Positions 37,849 to 47,220 are shown, counted from the stretch's first letter. The stretch is DNA of 64,000 nt from Methanobacteriota archaeon (GCA_027064425.1 JAMOPO010000057.1:129352-193351); one strand, 5' to 3'. Notes: generated by a model not told the origin, from the letters alone. Translations and numbers: made by a program.

Positions 37849-38709
37849 GTGCTGGCCGGCCCCTCCGGACTCCCCGAGACCTCCGTCATGCGCCTCGCGA
37901 CGACCGAGGTCGTCGCGGTGCCCCCGACGGTGACCGTGAAGAGCGTCGTCGACACGATGACCCGGTACGGGTTCCGCCGCCTCCCCATCGTCGAGCCCGA
38001 GGGGCAGTCCCTGGTCGGCATCGTCACCGGCCGCGACGTCCTCGACTACCTCGTCGGTGAGCGGCGCGACCTCCTCGACCGCCGGTACGATGGCGACTTC
38101 CTCCTGGGACTGCACGAGCCCGCCCGCTCGATCATGACGACCGACGTGTACGTCGTTACCCCGTACGACACCGTCCGCAAGGCCGTCAAGACGATGTTCG
38201 AGTTCGACGTGGGGGCCCTCCCCGTCGTCGAGGACCGCGACCGGCTCGTCGGTATCATCACCGAGCGCGACGTCGCGATGGACCTCTACCGGGTGCTCGA
38301 GGACGAGCGCGTGGAGGACCTCATGACGGAGGACCCGGAGACGACCGAGCCGGGCGCCTCCATCCTGGAGGCCGCTGAGACGATGATCGAGCGCGGGTTC
38401 CGGCGCCTGCCGGTGGTGAAGGGGGGTCGACTGCTCGGCCTGGTCACGATGACCGACATTCTCCACCACGTTTCCTCCCGGGCGACCGGGGGCGAGGCGT
38501 CCGGCGAGGTGGAGGACGTCCTGGGCGAGCCCGTGGAGGAGGTCATGACGGAGGACGTGATCACCGTCGAGCCCGAGGCCAGCGCCGAGGACGCCGTGCT
38601 CACCATGCGCGGGGCCAACGTCGGCAGCCTGGTCGTCGTGGAGGGCAACGAGATCGTGGGCATCATCACCGAGCGCGACATCGTGCACGCCGTCGCCGAG
38701 CACCTCTGA
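37849..38709 (+). CDS. Four-CBS-domain protein
   Basis: 286 residues made of two Bateman modules (four CBS repeats): GFRRLPIVEPEGQSLVGIVTGRDVL, VGALPVVEDRDRLVGIITERDVA, GFRRLPVVKGGRLLGLVTMTDIL and VGSLVVVEGNEIVGIITERDIV. Such proteins bind AMP, ATP or SAM and act as energy sensors. GTG 37849 has GGAGGAGGAG upstream and the gene is coupled to the CBS-ribbon gene. Confidence 0.9.
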   Translation: MLAGPSGLPETSVMRLATTEVVAVPPTVTVKSVVDTMTRYGFRRLPIVEPEGQSLVGIVTGRDVLDYLVGERRDLLDRRYDGDFLLGLHEPARSIMTTDVYVVTPYDTVRKAVKTMFEFDVGALPVVEDRDRLVGIITERDVAMDLYRVLEDERVEDLMTEDPETTEPGASILEAAETMIERGFRRLPVVKGGRLLGLVTMTDILHHVSSRATGGEASGEVEDVLGEPVEEVMTEDVITVEPEASAEDAVLTMRGANVGSLVVVEGNEIVGIITERDIVHAVAEHL

Positions 38710-38724
38710 GCCGGCCCGGGCGGT

Positions 38725-38747
38725 ACCGTTACGAGCATCAGAACGAT
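38725..38747. repeat. Dispersed palindrome, copy 3
   Basis: ACCGTTACGA, GCA, TCAGAACGAT. It fills the gap between the converging CBS gene and GT-C gene. Confidence 0.7.
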
Positions 38748-38756
38748 CGGTCGAGA

Positions 38757-40946
38757 TCACCGACCGCGGCGGGGCGCGAGCAGCAGCAGTGAGACCGCGG
38801 CCCCCAGGAGCGAGGCCCCCGCCGTCCACCCGCTGGGTCTCCACCGGAACTCCACGGTCGTGGGCCCCGGGAGGCGAAGCAGCAGCATGTTGTCGAGCCC
38901 GCCCAGCCGCTCCCCCCTCGACGGCCTCCAGCACGGGAAGTAAGGGACCTTGATCCACACGAGACCCCGCCCGACCACCCGGACGCGCGCGTGGTCGACG
39001 CGCACGGGAACGGGCTTGAGGCGCCTTCGGGGCAGCTCGTGGACGATCTCCGACGGCCTCAGGTACCGGATCGTGACCCCGTCGACGCGCTCGGTCAGGC
39101 GCTGGTCCCTCCGCATCACGAGGACCTCCTTAACCCCGCACCCTCTGAGCTCCCGCACCTGGTCCGGCGTGGGCGGCCGGTCCATCACGACCACCTCGGG
39201 CCTGGCCTCCCGGACCAGGCGGCAGCTCACGCTGCGGGTGAAGGCGTAAGCGGGCACCACGCGCGGGTCGAACCGCGCCAGCTTGCACAGCCGCATGTAC
39301 CGGTACTTGTTGCCCAGGAAGACCGACTTCACGCCGTCCAGCTCGTAGCCCATCGGCGCCCGGAACTCGTACACCTTGACCCAACGGTAGTCGCGGACGG
39401 GCCGGACGCCCATCCGGCGCAGCTCGTGCATGCACCTCCGGGCGTACGGCTTCCGGGCGCTGAGCACGAGGTAGCGCACGCCCAGGACCCGGCCGATGGC
39501 CAGCGCGCGGTGCACCTCCACGCGCTTGAAGGAGCGCTGATACTGGATGATCGCGTCCCGGATGGGCGTACCCTCCCGGAACCACCCGAACACGGCCGGC
39601 TTGTCCACGATGTACGGCGTCATCCCCCACATCGCCCGGTAGCCCACGGTGGCGACCCGGTCCCACGGGCCACCGTGCTCGCGGACCCACAGCAGCGCGG
39701 CCATCTCGGATTTGGTGTAGTGAACGGGGCGGTACGCGCAGGACAGGCCCGCGGCGGCGTCGCAGAGGCAGCCCGCGCAGATCAGGGCCAGCAGGGCGAT
39801 CGACCAGCGCGGGATCAGGGCGCGGATCCACTCCACCGCGAACGCGCCGAGCGCGCACAGGATGGCGGTAGAGAACATCAGGAACCACTTGGGCTCGAAC
39901 CCGATCGATTCCATTTCGCGCTGGAGGACGAGTCCAAAGGACAGGAAGACCGCCAGCGGGAGCAGCACGGCGAAGGGGAGGAACGCGCGGGGCCTGCGGC
40001 GGACGGCCAGCAGCAATCCGGCCCAGCCGAGGAAGAACTGGGCGGCGCCGACGTACTTGGCGTACCGGGTCTTCCAGTACTTCGGCACGAAGAGCTCGAG
40101 CGGGTCGTGCACCGAGGACATGTGGATCCACCAGGGCGGCTTGGTCGTGTACGTGTAGGTCCGGTAGGCCAGGGCGGGGTACAGCCACCAGGAGATGGAC
40201 ATCACCGCGAGCGCCGCGGCCGTCACGACCCAGAAGTGGCCGGGCAGGTCGGGCAGGAGGTCCGGCAGGTGTAGCCGACCGCGCAGCACCTGTCCGGAGG
40301 TGAAGGAGAGTCGCAGGAGCGCGTAGGTCAGGCACAGGATCAGCGCCGCCAGGCCGGTGCTGTGGTGCGTTAGGAACGTCAGTGCGAGGACGATCGCGAG
40401 GGCGCCGGCGAGCCTGCGTCGGTTCCGGCGCGGGTCGTAGACCGCCACGAGGAGGCCCGGAACGAGCGCGTAGAACGCCATGGCCGCGACGGTGGGGATC
40501 CTCCCCTCGGTGAACGTGATCTCGATGTGGTTGTACGACGTCTGGTAAAGCAGCGCCGCGATGAGCGAGGGTAGCGGTCCCGCGCCGAAGAGTCGGGCGG
40601 TAGCGTACACGGAGGGCCCGGCCAGCGCGTACGCGAGAACGATCCACACCTTCCACACCGTGAGAACGTCGGCGCCGGTTACCCGAGCCACCGCGCCCGG
40701 CACCAGGTAGGACAGCGGTGGGTAGTACCACAGGAAGGGATACCCGCAGTACCAGTACTCGGACCAGGCGGGGTAGGGCCAGTCGCCCAGCGACCACAGC
40801 TTCTCGAGCATCCAGACCTTGGTCATGTGACCCCGGGCGTCCGCCCCGCTCGGGAACCAGTTCCAGCCGTAGTTGAGGGCCGGAGACGCGATCGCCGCTC
40901 CGAGCAAGAAAGTTAGGGCCGCCAGCATCGGATCCCTACGCTCCAC
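38757..40946 (-). CDS. Large polytopic membrane protein, GT-C/PTPS-related type
   Basis: 729 residues. At least ten membrane segments lie in the first 400 residues, then a soluble part of about 300 residues and a final membrane segment (ASLLGAAVSLLLLAP). The first external loop has GADARGHMTKVW with an Asp, as in lipid-linked GT-C glycosyltransferases, and YWYCGYPFLWYYPPLSY. It resembles the archaeal membrane family labelled 6-pyruvoyl-tetrahydropterin synthase related. A role in surface glycan or lipid assembly is likely but unproven. GTG 40946 start; divergent from RNA ligase. Confidence 0.75.
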   Translation of the reverse strand: MERRDPMLAALTFLLGAAIASPALNYGWNWFPSGADARGHMTKVWMLEKLWSLGDWPYPAWSEYWYCGYPFLWYYPPLSYLVPGAVARVTGADVLTVWKVWIVLAYALAGPSVYATARLFGAGPLPSLIAALLYQTSYNHIEITFTEGRIPTVAAMAFYALVPGLLVAVYDPRRNRRRLAGALAIVLALTFLTHHSTGLAALILCLTYALLRLSFTSGQVLRGRLHLPDLLPDLPGHFWVVTAAALAVMSISWWLYPALAYRTYTYTTKPPWWIHMSSVHDPLELFVPKYWKTRYAKYVGAAQFFLGWAGLLLAVRRRPRAFLPFAVLLPLAVFLSFGLVLQREMESIGFEPKWFLMFSTAILCALGAFAVEWIRALIPRWSIALLALICAGCLCDAAAGLSCAYRPVHYTKSEMAALLWVREHGGPWDRVATVGYRAMWGMTPYIVDKPAVFGWFREGTPIRDAIIQYQRSFKRVEVHRALAIGRVLGVRYLVLSARKPYARRCMHELRRMGVRPVRDYRWVKVYEFRAPMGYELDGVKSVFLGNKYRYMRLCKLARFDPRVVPAYAFTRSVSCRLVREARPEVVVMDRPPTPDQVRELRGCGVKEVLVMRRDQRLTERVDGVTIRYLRPSEIVHELPRRRLKPVPVRVDHARVRVVGRGLVWIKVPYFPCWRPSRGERLGGLDNMLLLRLPGPTTVEFRWRPSGWTAGASLLGAAVSLLLLAPRRGR

Positions 40947-40976
40947 GGCCCAGCGCCCCGCCGTCGGGGTGGGACC

Positions 40977-42140
40977 GTGCGCGACCGGGAAGAGGCGGTT
41001 AATTACCTGTCGGAGCTCCTGGGCGTTGAGGAGTGGAAGGTCAGGGAGGCGCTGAAGCGCGGCACGATTCGGCGGGTTAAGCTGTCGTTCCCGGACTTCG
41101 AGTACTACCGCCTCGTCAGAGACTTCGGGGGTTACGAGCGGGGCACGCTGGTCGTTCCCGAGCACGATCTGGTCGTTCGAGGCTTCCCGAAGATCGAGCG
41201 GGCCCTGCTGCTCGAGCCGGCGCTGAGGACCCGGTTCGGCGACGGGGGACGCGTGGTCGTCGAGGAGAAGATGAACGGGCACAACGTGCGCCTGTTCGAG
41301 GTGGAGGGCGAGGTGTACGCCGCGACCCGAGGCGGGCTCATCTGCCCGTACACGACGCACCGCGTCCGGGAGCTCTGCGGTGAGGAGCTCCGGAGCTTCC
41401 TGGAGGACCATCCCGACACCGTGGTCTGCGCGGAGTTCGTGGGCCGCGAGAACCCGTACGTGTCCAAGGAGTACCCGGAGGCCCCGGACGTTGGTCTCTT
41501 CGTCTTCGACGTCCGCGACCTGGACGGGAGGTTTTGGTCCTTCGAGGAGAAGCGGGCCGTGGACGAGTACGGACTGGAGCGCGTCCGCTGCTTCGGCGAG
41601 TTCAGCGTCGAGGAGGCGGTCGAGGAGGTTCCACGCATCATCCGGGAGCTGGACCGGGAGGGTCGCGAGGGGGTCGTCATCAAGGACCCGGGTCGGGAGA
41701 AGCCCCCGCTGAAGTACACGACCCACTCCGCGCACGTGGAGGAGCTCGAGTGGGCGTTCACGTTCGCGTTCGATCTGGGTCGCGACTTCGTGCTCACGCG
41801 CACCATCCGGGAGGGCTTCCAGTCCTTCGAGTGGGAGGAGGACGAGGAGGAGCTGGAGCGCCGGGCGGCGGACGTCGGTCGGGCCATCGTGGAGGGGCTG
41901 AGGCGCGCGCTGGAGCGGATGAGGGACGGCGGCGGGGCCGTGGAGGAGGTCCCGCTCACGTTCGCCTCGATGCGGTGGTACCGCAGGTACGAGGAGTTCG
42001 TCAAGCATGTCACTGGGGGGACTCACACGCTCGAGATAGTCAGCGAGGACGATGATGGTAGGGTTAAGGCCGTGCTGAAGAAAAGGTACGTCAGGACTGA
42101 AGATAAGGTCAAAAGCATATTCGAGGAGGGGGTGCTCTAG
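40977..42140 (+). CDS. ATP-dependent RNA ligase, archaeal Rnl3 family
   Basis: 387 residues, the same size as the Methanothermobacter and Pyrococcus enzymes. Nucleotidyltransferase motif I is VVEEKMNGHNVR with the adenylated Lys (about 97), with motif III FVFDVRD, motif IV EGVVIKDP and motif V LKYTTHS. The C-terminal helical domain makes the dimer. These enzymes circularise RNA in vitro. GTG 40977. The HAD gene begins at the base after its stop. Confidence 0.94.
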   Translation: MRDREEAVNYLSELLGVEEWKVREALKRGTIRRVKLSFPDFEYYRLVRDFGGYERGTLVVPEHDLVVRGFPKIERALLLEPALRTRFGDGGRVVVEEKMNGHNVRLFEVEGEVYAATRGGLICPYTTHRVRELCGEELRSFLEDHPDTVVCAEFVGRENPYVSKEYPEAPDVGLFVFDVRDLDGRFWSFEEKRAVDEYGLERVRCFGEFSVEEAVEEVPRIIRELDREGREGVVIKDPGREKPPLKYTTHSAHVEELEWAFTFAFDLGRDFVLTRTIREGFQSFEWEEDEEELERRAADVGRAIVEGLRRALERMRDGGGAVEEVPLTFASMRWYRRYEEFVKHVTGGTHTLEIVSEDDDGRVKAVLKKRYVRTEDKVKSIFEEGVL

Positions 42141-42617
42141 GTGGAGATCGAGATCCCGGGCCGGGGCGCCCTGAGCGTGGAGCACGTGCTGCTGGACTAC
42201 AACGGGACGATCGCCGTGGGCGGGAGGCTGTCCGAAGAGGTGGCGAGCCTGCTGCGCGACCTGGCCGAGGAGGTGGACGTGCGGATCCTCTCGGCCGACA
42301 CGTACGGCACCGTGGATGAGGAGCTGGAGCGACACGACCTGGCGGATGTGGTGAGCGTGGAGCGGGTCGCGGGGGACGAGCGGTTGAAGAAGGGAGAGGT
42401 CGTGCTGGAGCTGGGACCCGACCGGTGCGCGGCCGTCGGCAACGGGGCGAACGACGAGCTCATGCTGCGGTACGCGGCCCTGGGAATCTGCGTCGTCGGT
42501 CCTGAGGGCGCCTACACCGGGACGCTCCTGGCCGCGGACGTGGTGGTGACCAGGCCCGAGGACGCGATCAACCTGCTCCTGAACCCGCGCGCACTCAGGG
42601 CCACCCTGCGGTGTTGA
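42141..42617 (+). CDS. HAD-superfamily hydrolase (soluble P-type ATPase-like)
   Basis: 158 residues, the minimal HAD core as found in the COG4087 group. Motif I is LLDYNGTIAVGG (the first Asp present, the second replaced by Asn), motif II is ILSADTYG and motif III/IV is VGNGANDELMLRYAALGICV. Loss of the second Asp in D-x-D suggests ATPase-type rather than phosphatase chemistry. GTG start directly after the RNA ligase stop; pyrC follows in 3 bp. Confidence 0.9.
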   Translation: MEIEIPGRGALSVEHVLLDYNGTIAVGGRLSEEVASLLRDLAEEVDVRILSADTYGTVDEELERHDLADVVSVERVAGDERLKKGEVVLELGPDRCAAVGNGANDELMLRYAALGICVVGPEGAYTGTLLAADVVVTRPEDAINLLLNPRALRATLRC

Positions 42618-42620
42618 GCC

Positions 42621-43886
42621 ATGCGGATCCTGCTCGAGGGACGCGTCTACCACCGGGGCCGGTTCACGAAGGCCCGGGTCCTGATCGAGAACGGTTGGAT
42701 CGTGGACGTGTCCCGCTCGGTCGACGAGGAGGTCGACCTGCGGCTGAGGCTTCGGGACGACGAGGTGGCGCTGCCGGCCCCCGTCGACCTGCACGTGCAC
42801 TGCCGCGACCCGCACCCGGACTACGAGTACGACTTCCGGACGGAGACCCTCCGGATGCTCCTCGGCGGCGTCGCCACCGTCGTGGACATGCCGAACACGA
42901 GGCCCGCCCCGGTCGACGCCGAGGCGTACCGGGAGAAGGAGGAGGCGGCCCGGGAGAAGGCGCTGGTTGAGGTCATCGTGTCCGGGGCCGTGAAGGATCG
43001 CGGGAACGTCCGGGAGCTGGTCGAGGCCGGGGTGCCGGTGCTCGGCGAGGCCTTCCTGGCCCCCTCCACCGACGCCCCCGCGCTCGACCCGGCCGAGGTT
43101 CCCGGGGTCCTGAGGGCCGCGGGCGACACCCCGGTCCTGTTCCACGCGGAGCTGGCCGACCTGGTGTCTGAGGACGACGCGAGCGACCTGCTGGAGCACC
43201 AGGCGAACCGGCCCCCGGAGGCCGAGGCGACCGCGGTTGGGATGCTGGCGGGCGCGGTGTCCGCCGTCGGCGGCCGGGCGCACGTGTGCCACGCCACGCT
43301 ACCCGAGTCCGTGGAGCTGGCGCGGCGGGCCGGGATGACCGTGGAGGTGACGCCGCATCACCTGCTCTTCGACACGTTGAAGGCGGACGCGCGGGATCCC
43401 ACGCTGAAGGTGAACCCGCCGATTCGGGGCCGCCGGCAGCGGCTCGGGCTGCTCGAGCTGGTGCGCAGGGGTCGGGTGGACGTGCTGGCCTCCGATCACG
43501 CCCCTCACCCGGCGACGGAGCGGTTCGAGGAGGCTCCCTCCGGGGTCTCCTCGGGCGGGCTGCTGCTGCCGGTCGCGCTGACGCTGTACCGGCGGTTCGG
43601 CGTGCCGCTGCGCCGGGCGGTGGACATGGTCACCCGGAACCCGGCGAGGGTGCTCGGTCGGCGGGACCTGGGGGAGCTGGCCCCGGGTCGAAGGGCTCGG
43701 ATCGTGGTGGTCGAGCTCCGGGAGTTCGAGGTCGACGCCGGGAGGTTCCTGGAGGAGGGCCGGAAGTTCCCTTATGACGGGTTCCGGATGTACGGGCTGC
43801 CCACGCTGCTCGTCCTGGAGGACCGGGTCTACGACCTTAAGGAGTCCAGGCGGACCGGTGAACCCGTGCTCGTGGAGGGGGAGTGA
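42621..43886 (+). CDS. pyrC: Dihydroorotase
   Basis: 421 residues, amidohydrolase of pyrimidine synthesis. The metal site opens with VDLHVHCRDPHPDYEYDF; later ligands are FHAEL, VCHATLPESVELA and the catalytic Asp in VLASDHAPHP. NTRPAPVDAEAY binds the substrate. The segment GEAFLAPST lies where many class I enzymes have a carboxylated Lys; archaeal forms often differ here. ATG 42621. ilvB follows by one base after the stop. Confidence 0.95.
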   Translation: MRILLEGRVYHRGRFTKARVLIENGWIVDVSRSVDEEVDLRLRLRDDEVALPAPVDLHVHCRDPHPDYEYDFRTETLRMLLGGVATVVDMPNTRPAPVDAEAYREKEEAAREKALVEVIVSGAVKDRGNVRELVEAGVPVLGEAFLAPSTDAPALDPAEVPGVLRAAGDTPVLFHAELADLVSEDDASDLLEHQANRPPEAEATAVGMLAGAVSAVGGRAHVCHATLPESVELARRAGMTVEVTPHHLLFDTLKADARDPTLKVNPPIRGRRQRLGLLELVRRGRVDVLASDHAPHPATERFEEAPSGVSSGGLLLPVALTLYRRFGVPLRRAVDMVTRNPARVLGRRDLGELAPGRRARIVVVELREFEVDAGRFLEEGRKFPYDGFRMYGLPTLLVLEDRVYDLKESRRTGEPVLVEGE

Positions 43887-43887
43887 G

Positions 43888-45576
43888 TTGCCCACGGGCG
43901 CCCGGCTGATCGTGGAGTGCCTCAAGGAGGAGGGAGTGAGGCACATCTTCGGGTACCCGGGCGGGGCCGTGCTGCCGATTTACGACGAGATCTACGACGA
44001 GGCGGCCATCGAACACATCCTGGTCCGGCACGAGCAGGGCGCGGCCCACGCCGCGGACGGGTACGCCCGGGTTAAGGGCGAGCCCGGGGTCTGCATGGCC
44101 ACCTCGGGTCCCGGCGCCACGAACCTCGTGACCGGCGTCGCGACGGCGTACATGGACTCCTCCCCGGTGATCGCGATCACGGGCCAGGTGCCCACGGAGA
44201 TGGTCGGTCGGGACGCGTTCCAGGAGGTCGACGCCGTGGGCGTGTTCATGCCGATCACGAAGCACAACTATCAGATCCGGAAACCGGAGGAGATCCCGAA
44301 GGTCGTCCGGGAGGCGTTCAAGGTCGCGACCACGGGCCGGCCGGGTCCCGTGCACATCGACGTGCCGAAGGACGTGCAGGAGGCGGAGGTCGAGGCCGAG
44401 ATCCCGCGCCGGGTCGAGGTGGAGGGGCTGAACGTCGTCAAGCGAGGTCACCCGCGCCAGATCAAGCGCGCGGCCGAGCTCCTCGCCGAGGCGGAGCGCC
44501 CGGTGATCCTGGCGGGCGGCGGGTGCATCCTCTCCAACGCGACCCGGGAGCTGGTGGAGCTCGCCGAGCTGCTGGGCGCCCCCGTCGCCACCACCCTGAT
44601 GGGCAAGGGCGCGTTCCCGGAGGACCACCCGCTGGCCCTCGGCCTGGCCGGCATGCACGGGACCAAGGCCGCCAACTACGCCCTCACCGAGTGCGACGTG
44701 CTCCTGGCCGTCGGCTGCCGCTTCTCCGACCGAACCACCGGTGACCCCTCCGCCTTCGCGCCGAACGCTAAGATCATCCACATCGACATCGACCCGGCGG
44801 AGATCGGAAAGAACATCCCGGTGGACGTGCCCATCGTCGGCGACGCCAAGCTCGTGCTGCGCGACCTCATCAAGGAGCTGAAGCGACGCAAGTACCTCCG
44901 CGAGCGGAAGCGCTGGGGCGACCGGATCCGGGAACTTAAGGAGGAGGTGGAGCTGCCACCGGAGCCCACCGAGTCCGAGGAGCGCGTGCACCCGAAGGAG
45001 CTCGTCCGCGTCCTCCACGAGGTGCTCAAGGACCGGGACTTCATCGTCGTCACCGACGTCGGTCAGAACCAGATGTGGATGGCCCGCTACTTCCCCATCG
45101 AAGAGCCGCGCCAGTTCATCTCCTCGGGCGGGCTAGGCACCATGGGATTCGGCCTGCCGGCCGCGATGGGCGCCAAGGTGGCCGCGCCCGAGAAGACCGT
45201 GGTCGCCGTGGTCGGGGACGGCGGCTTCCTGATGACCGCGCAGGAGCTGGCGACCGCCGTGGATAACGACATCGAGGTGAAGGTTTTCGTCATGGACAAC
45301 CGCCGGCTCGGCATGGTGGCCCAGTGGCAAAAGCTGTTCTACGACGAGCGGCTGTCGGAGTCCGAGCTGGACGAGCGCACGGACATCGTCAAGCTGACCG
45401 AGGCGTACGGCGCGACCGGTATCGCCGTCGAGGACCCGGCGGACCTGGAGTCGGCCGTCGAGGAGGCGCTGGAGACGCCGGGCACCGTCGTCGTGGACGT
45501 GTTCGTCGACCCGGAGGAGATCATCCCGATGGTGCCGCCCGGCGGCGAGCTCCGCGACATCCTCGGGGAAGAATGA
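43888..45576 (+). CDS. ilvB: Acetolactate synthase large (catalytic) subunit
   Basis: 562 residues, thiamine diphosphate enzyme of branched-chain amino-acid synthesis. IFGYPGGAVLPIYDEIYD with RHEQGAAHAADGYAR carries the catalytic Glu, ATSGPGATNLVTG and GRPGPVHIDVPKDVQ are FAD/ThDP contacts, and VVGDGGFLMTAQELATAVDN is the ThDP-Mg motif. TTG 43888 is one base after the pyrC stop. The regulatory subunit ilvN is 12 kb away on the other strand. Confidence 0.96.
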   Translation: MPTGARLIVECLKEEGVRHIFGYPGGAVLPIYDEIYDEAAIEHILVRHEQGAAHAADGYARVKGEPGVCMATSGPGATNLVTGVATAYMDSSPVIAITGQVPTEMVGRDAFQEVDAVGVFMPITKHNYQIRKPEEIPKVVREAFKVATTGRPGPVHIDVPKDVQEAEVEAEIPRRVEVEGLNVVKRGHPRQIKRAAELLAEAERPVILAGGGCILSNATRELVELAELLGAPVATTLMGKGAFPEDHPLALGLAGMHGTKAANYALTECDVLLAVGCRFSDRTTGDPSAFAPNAKIIHIDIDPAEIGKNIPVDVPIVGDAKLVLRDLIKELKRRKYLRERKRWGDRIRELKEEVELPPEPTESEERVHPKELVRVLHEVLKDRDFIVVTDVGQNQMWMARYFPIEEPRQFISSGGLGTMGFGLPAAMGAKVAAPEKTVVAVVGDGGFLMTAQELATAVDNDIEVKVFVMDNRRLGMVAQWQKLFYDERLSESELDERTDIVKLTEAYGATGIAVEDPADLESAVEEALETPGTVVVDVFVDPEEIIPMVPPGGELRDILGEE

Positions 45577-45580
45577 GCGG

Positions 45581-45591
45581 AAAAAAGAAAA
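45581..45591 (-). terminator. T-rich tract after the small minus-strand frame
   Basis: The plus strand reads AAAAAAGAAAA, so the minus strand has an oligo-T run 16 bases past the stop at 45607. Oligo-T is the usual archaeal termination signal. Confidence 0.45.
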
Positions 45592-45606
45592 GGGGCGGAG
45601 AGGGGC

Positions 45607-45741
45607 TCAGGGCCTGGAGCCCGCCTCAACCACCCGCGGGACCAGGAGGGCCGTGCACATCTCGGGCATCTCTTCCTCCTCGTTCTCGACCTCCAGGTGG
45701 TCGTCACCCGCCAGGGCCCAGACCACGTGCCCGAGGTTCAT
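45607..45741 (-). CDS. Possible 44-residue acidic small protein
   Basis: An ATG frame, MNLGHVVWALAGDDHLEVEN followed by EEEEMPEMC and ALLVPRVVEAGSRP. A run of five G lies 9 bases before the ATG and an oligo-T tract follows the stop. Residue use (Val, Glu, Leu) is that of a real protein. It fills part of the 341-bp gap between ilvB and the rubrerythrin-like gene. No family recognised. It could be spurious. Confidence 0.45.
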   Translation of the reverse strand: MNLGHVVWALAGDDHLEVENEEEEMPEMCTALLVPRVVEAGSRP

Positions 45742-45858
45742 CGGGGCCGCCCCCACCCAACCCCACCACCCAAAAGGTCGGTAAAAAAGACGGCGCGTTA
45801 AAACCGGGCTGTCGAGTTCTCGGACCGTGACCTTGGTTCACGGAATGGGCACCCATTG

Positions 45859-45885
45859 TTCGATCGGATTCGAAAAGGCTAAAAG
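45859..45885 (+). promoter_or_regulatory. Promoter with TTCGA-N6-TCGAA palindrome (rubrerythrin-like gene)
   Basis: TTCGA, six bases, TCGAA, then five bases, then TAAAAG as the TATA element, about 35 bases before ATG 45918. The right half overlaps the BRE position. Confidence 0.6.
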
Positions 45886-45917
45886 ACCCGTCCCGGCCGG
45901 GTCCAGGGGGTTCGAGC

Positions 45918-46310
45918 ATGGAGTTCGAGGAGTACCTGGAGGAGTGGTTCAAGGGTGAGACCACCGAGGTGGGCATCTACATGGCGATGGCCATCGTCGC
46001 ACGAGAGCAGGGGTACCCGGACGTCGCCGAGCTGCTGGAGCAGGTGGCCATGGACGAGGCGCGGCACGCGGCCGCCGCAGCGCTGATCGCCGGCAAGGTC
46101 GAGAACAGCCTGGACGGGCTCATCGAGAAGCTCGAGGAGATGATTGAAGGGGAGAAGCAGGCCTACGAGACGCGGATGGACGAGGCCGACCACCACTCGG
46201 ACGAGCTGGACGACGAGGTGATCACCCTGCTGAAGGCCACCGCCTACGACGAGAAGCACCACAGGAAGATGCTTAAGGCGGCGCTGAAGCGGCTCAAGGA
46301 GGAGGCCTAA
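45918..46310 (+). CDS. Rubrerythrin-like diiron protein without rubredoxin domain
   Basis: 130 residues forming one ferritin-like four-helix bundle. Iron ligands appear as E in ETTEVGIYMAMA, DEARH (E-x-x-H) near 47-50, a Glu in EGEKQAYE and DEKHH near 113-117. Classical rubrerythrin has a C-terminal rubredoxin, absent here. Likely a peroxide-reducing protein or iron carrier. ATG 45918. The promoter shares a palindrome with those of cooS and thrS. Confidence 0.87.
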   Translation: MEFEEYLEEWFKGETTEVGIYMAMAIVAREQGYPDVAELLEQVAMDEARHAAAAALIAGKVENSLDGLIEKLEEMIEGEKQAYETRMDEADHHSDELDDEVITLLKATAYDEKHHRKMLKAALKRLKEEA

Positions 46311-46330
46311 CGCCCCCCTCCCCCGCCGGA

Positions 46331-46353
46331 ATCGTTACGATCATCGAAACGAT
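46331..46353. repeat. Dispersed palindrome, copy 4
   Basis: ATCGTTACGA, TCA, TCGAAACGAT. It lies 20 bases after the rubrerythrin-like stop, flanked by C-rich and G-rich runs that lengthen the stem. Confidence 0.75.
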
Positions 46354-46455
46354 GGGGCGCCGCGCCCACCCGGGCGAGGCGTTCAAGGGCTCCAACCCGA
46401 CCGTGAGCACCGGAGACCCCGCCGGAACCGGGTCCCACCGAGAGCACCGCGGGTC

Positions 46456-47220
46456 GTGAGCCGGTTGCGCTTCGCCGTCCTCTACTCTCACCCGTTCGGC
46501 GAGAGAATGTTGGCCAACCTGCTGAACGAGCCGGGCCACTGTCGGGCCTGCGGGCCCGCGTGCGATGGATGCAAGTACGGTGCGTACTCGCTCGCCGACT
46601 CCCTGGTTACCGCGGAGGAGCTACCCAAGCCGGAGGAGCTACCCCCGATGATCGAGGATCCAGGGGACTACCTCCCAAGACTACCGCCCGTCGACGTGCT
46701 GGTGGCGGTCGGACTGCACCCCGACCTCCTGATCGCGCTACCCGAGTCGTACGACGTCCGCTCCCTGATCGTTCCGGTCGAGGAGCCCGACTGGATGGAC
46801 CCGTGGACGGAGAGGAAGCTTCGCGAAGCGTGCGAGGAGAGCAACGTGGAGCTCACGGTGGCGAGACCGGGGTGCGACCTGGAGCCACCCGGCCCCGTGA
46901 CCGAGAGGTTCTGCAGGGCGGGCCTGATCGGCAGGCCTAAGCTGTCCCTGAGGGTGGAGGACGGCGTCGTAGTTGAGGCCCGGGTGGTGAGGTCGGCGCC
47001 GTGCGGCTGCACGTGGTTCGTGGCCAAGCGGCTGGTGGGCGTGGACGCGGAGCCGGGGGAGGTGAAGGCCGCCGTGTCCGAGGCGCACCACTCCTACCCG
47101 TGCACGGCCTCGATGAAGGTCGACGAGCGCGTCGGGGACACCCTGCTCCACGCGGCGGGCTGGCTGCACGTGAGGGCCGCCCTTCGGGCGCTGGAGGAGG
47201 CGGTAGGGGGCGGCGAGTGA
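46456..47220 (+). CDS. DUF166 family protein with Cys-rich cluster motif
   Basis: 254 residues, archaeal DUF166. Hallmarks are VAVGLHPDLLIALP, SLIVPVEEPDW, VRSAPCGCTWFVAKRL and AHHSYPCTASM. An N-terminal CRACGPACDGCKYG group with four Cys and the later Cys residues suggest an Fe-S cluster. The family was once labelled thymidylate-synthase-like; its function is unproven. GTG 46456. It lies upstream of the CO dehydrogenase locus and may be unrelated to it. Confidence 0.82.
   Translation: MSRLRFAVLYSHPFGERMLANLLNEPGHCRACGPACDGCKYGAYSLADSLVTAEELPKPEELPPMIEDPGDYLPRLPPVDVLVAVGLHPDLLIALPESYDVRSLIVPVEEPDWMDPWTERKLREACEESNVELTVARPGCDLEPPGPVTERFCRAGLIGRPKLSLRVEDGVVVEARVVRSAPCGCTWFVAKRLVGVDAEPGEVKAAVSEAHHSYPCTASMKVDERVGDTLLHAAGWLHVRAALRALEEAVGGGE

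Noticed and set aside
36019-38958. Reading mer as part of a 979-residue protein
   Set aside because: The frame stays open by chance upstream; mer has its own ATG and TATA box, and the two CBS genes on the other strand explain the rest.
38757-43292. Extension of the GT-C membrane gene to 1,511 residues
   Set aside because: The upstream part is antisense to RNA ligase, HAD and pyrC; hydrophobic sequence begins at GTG 40946.
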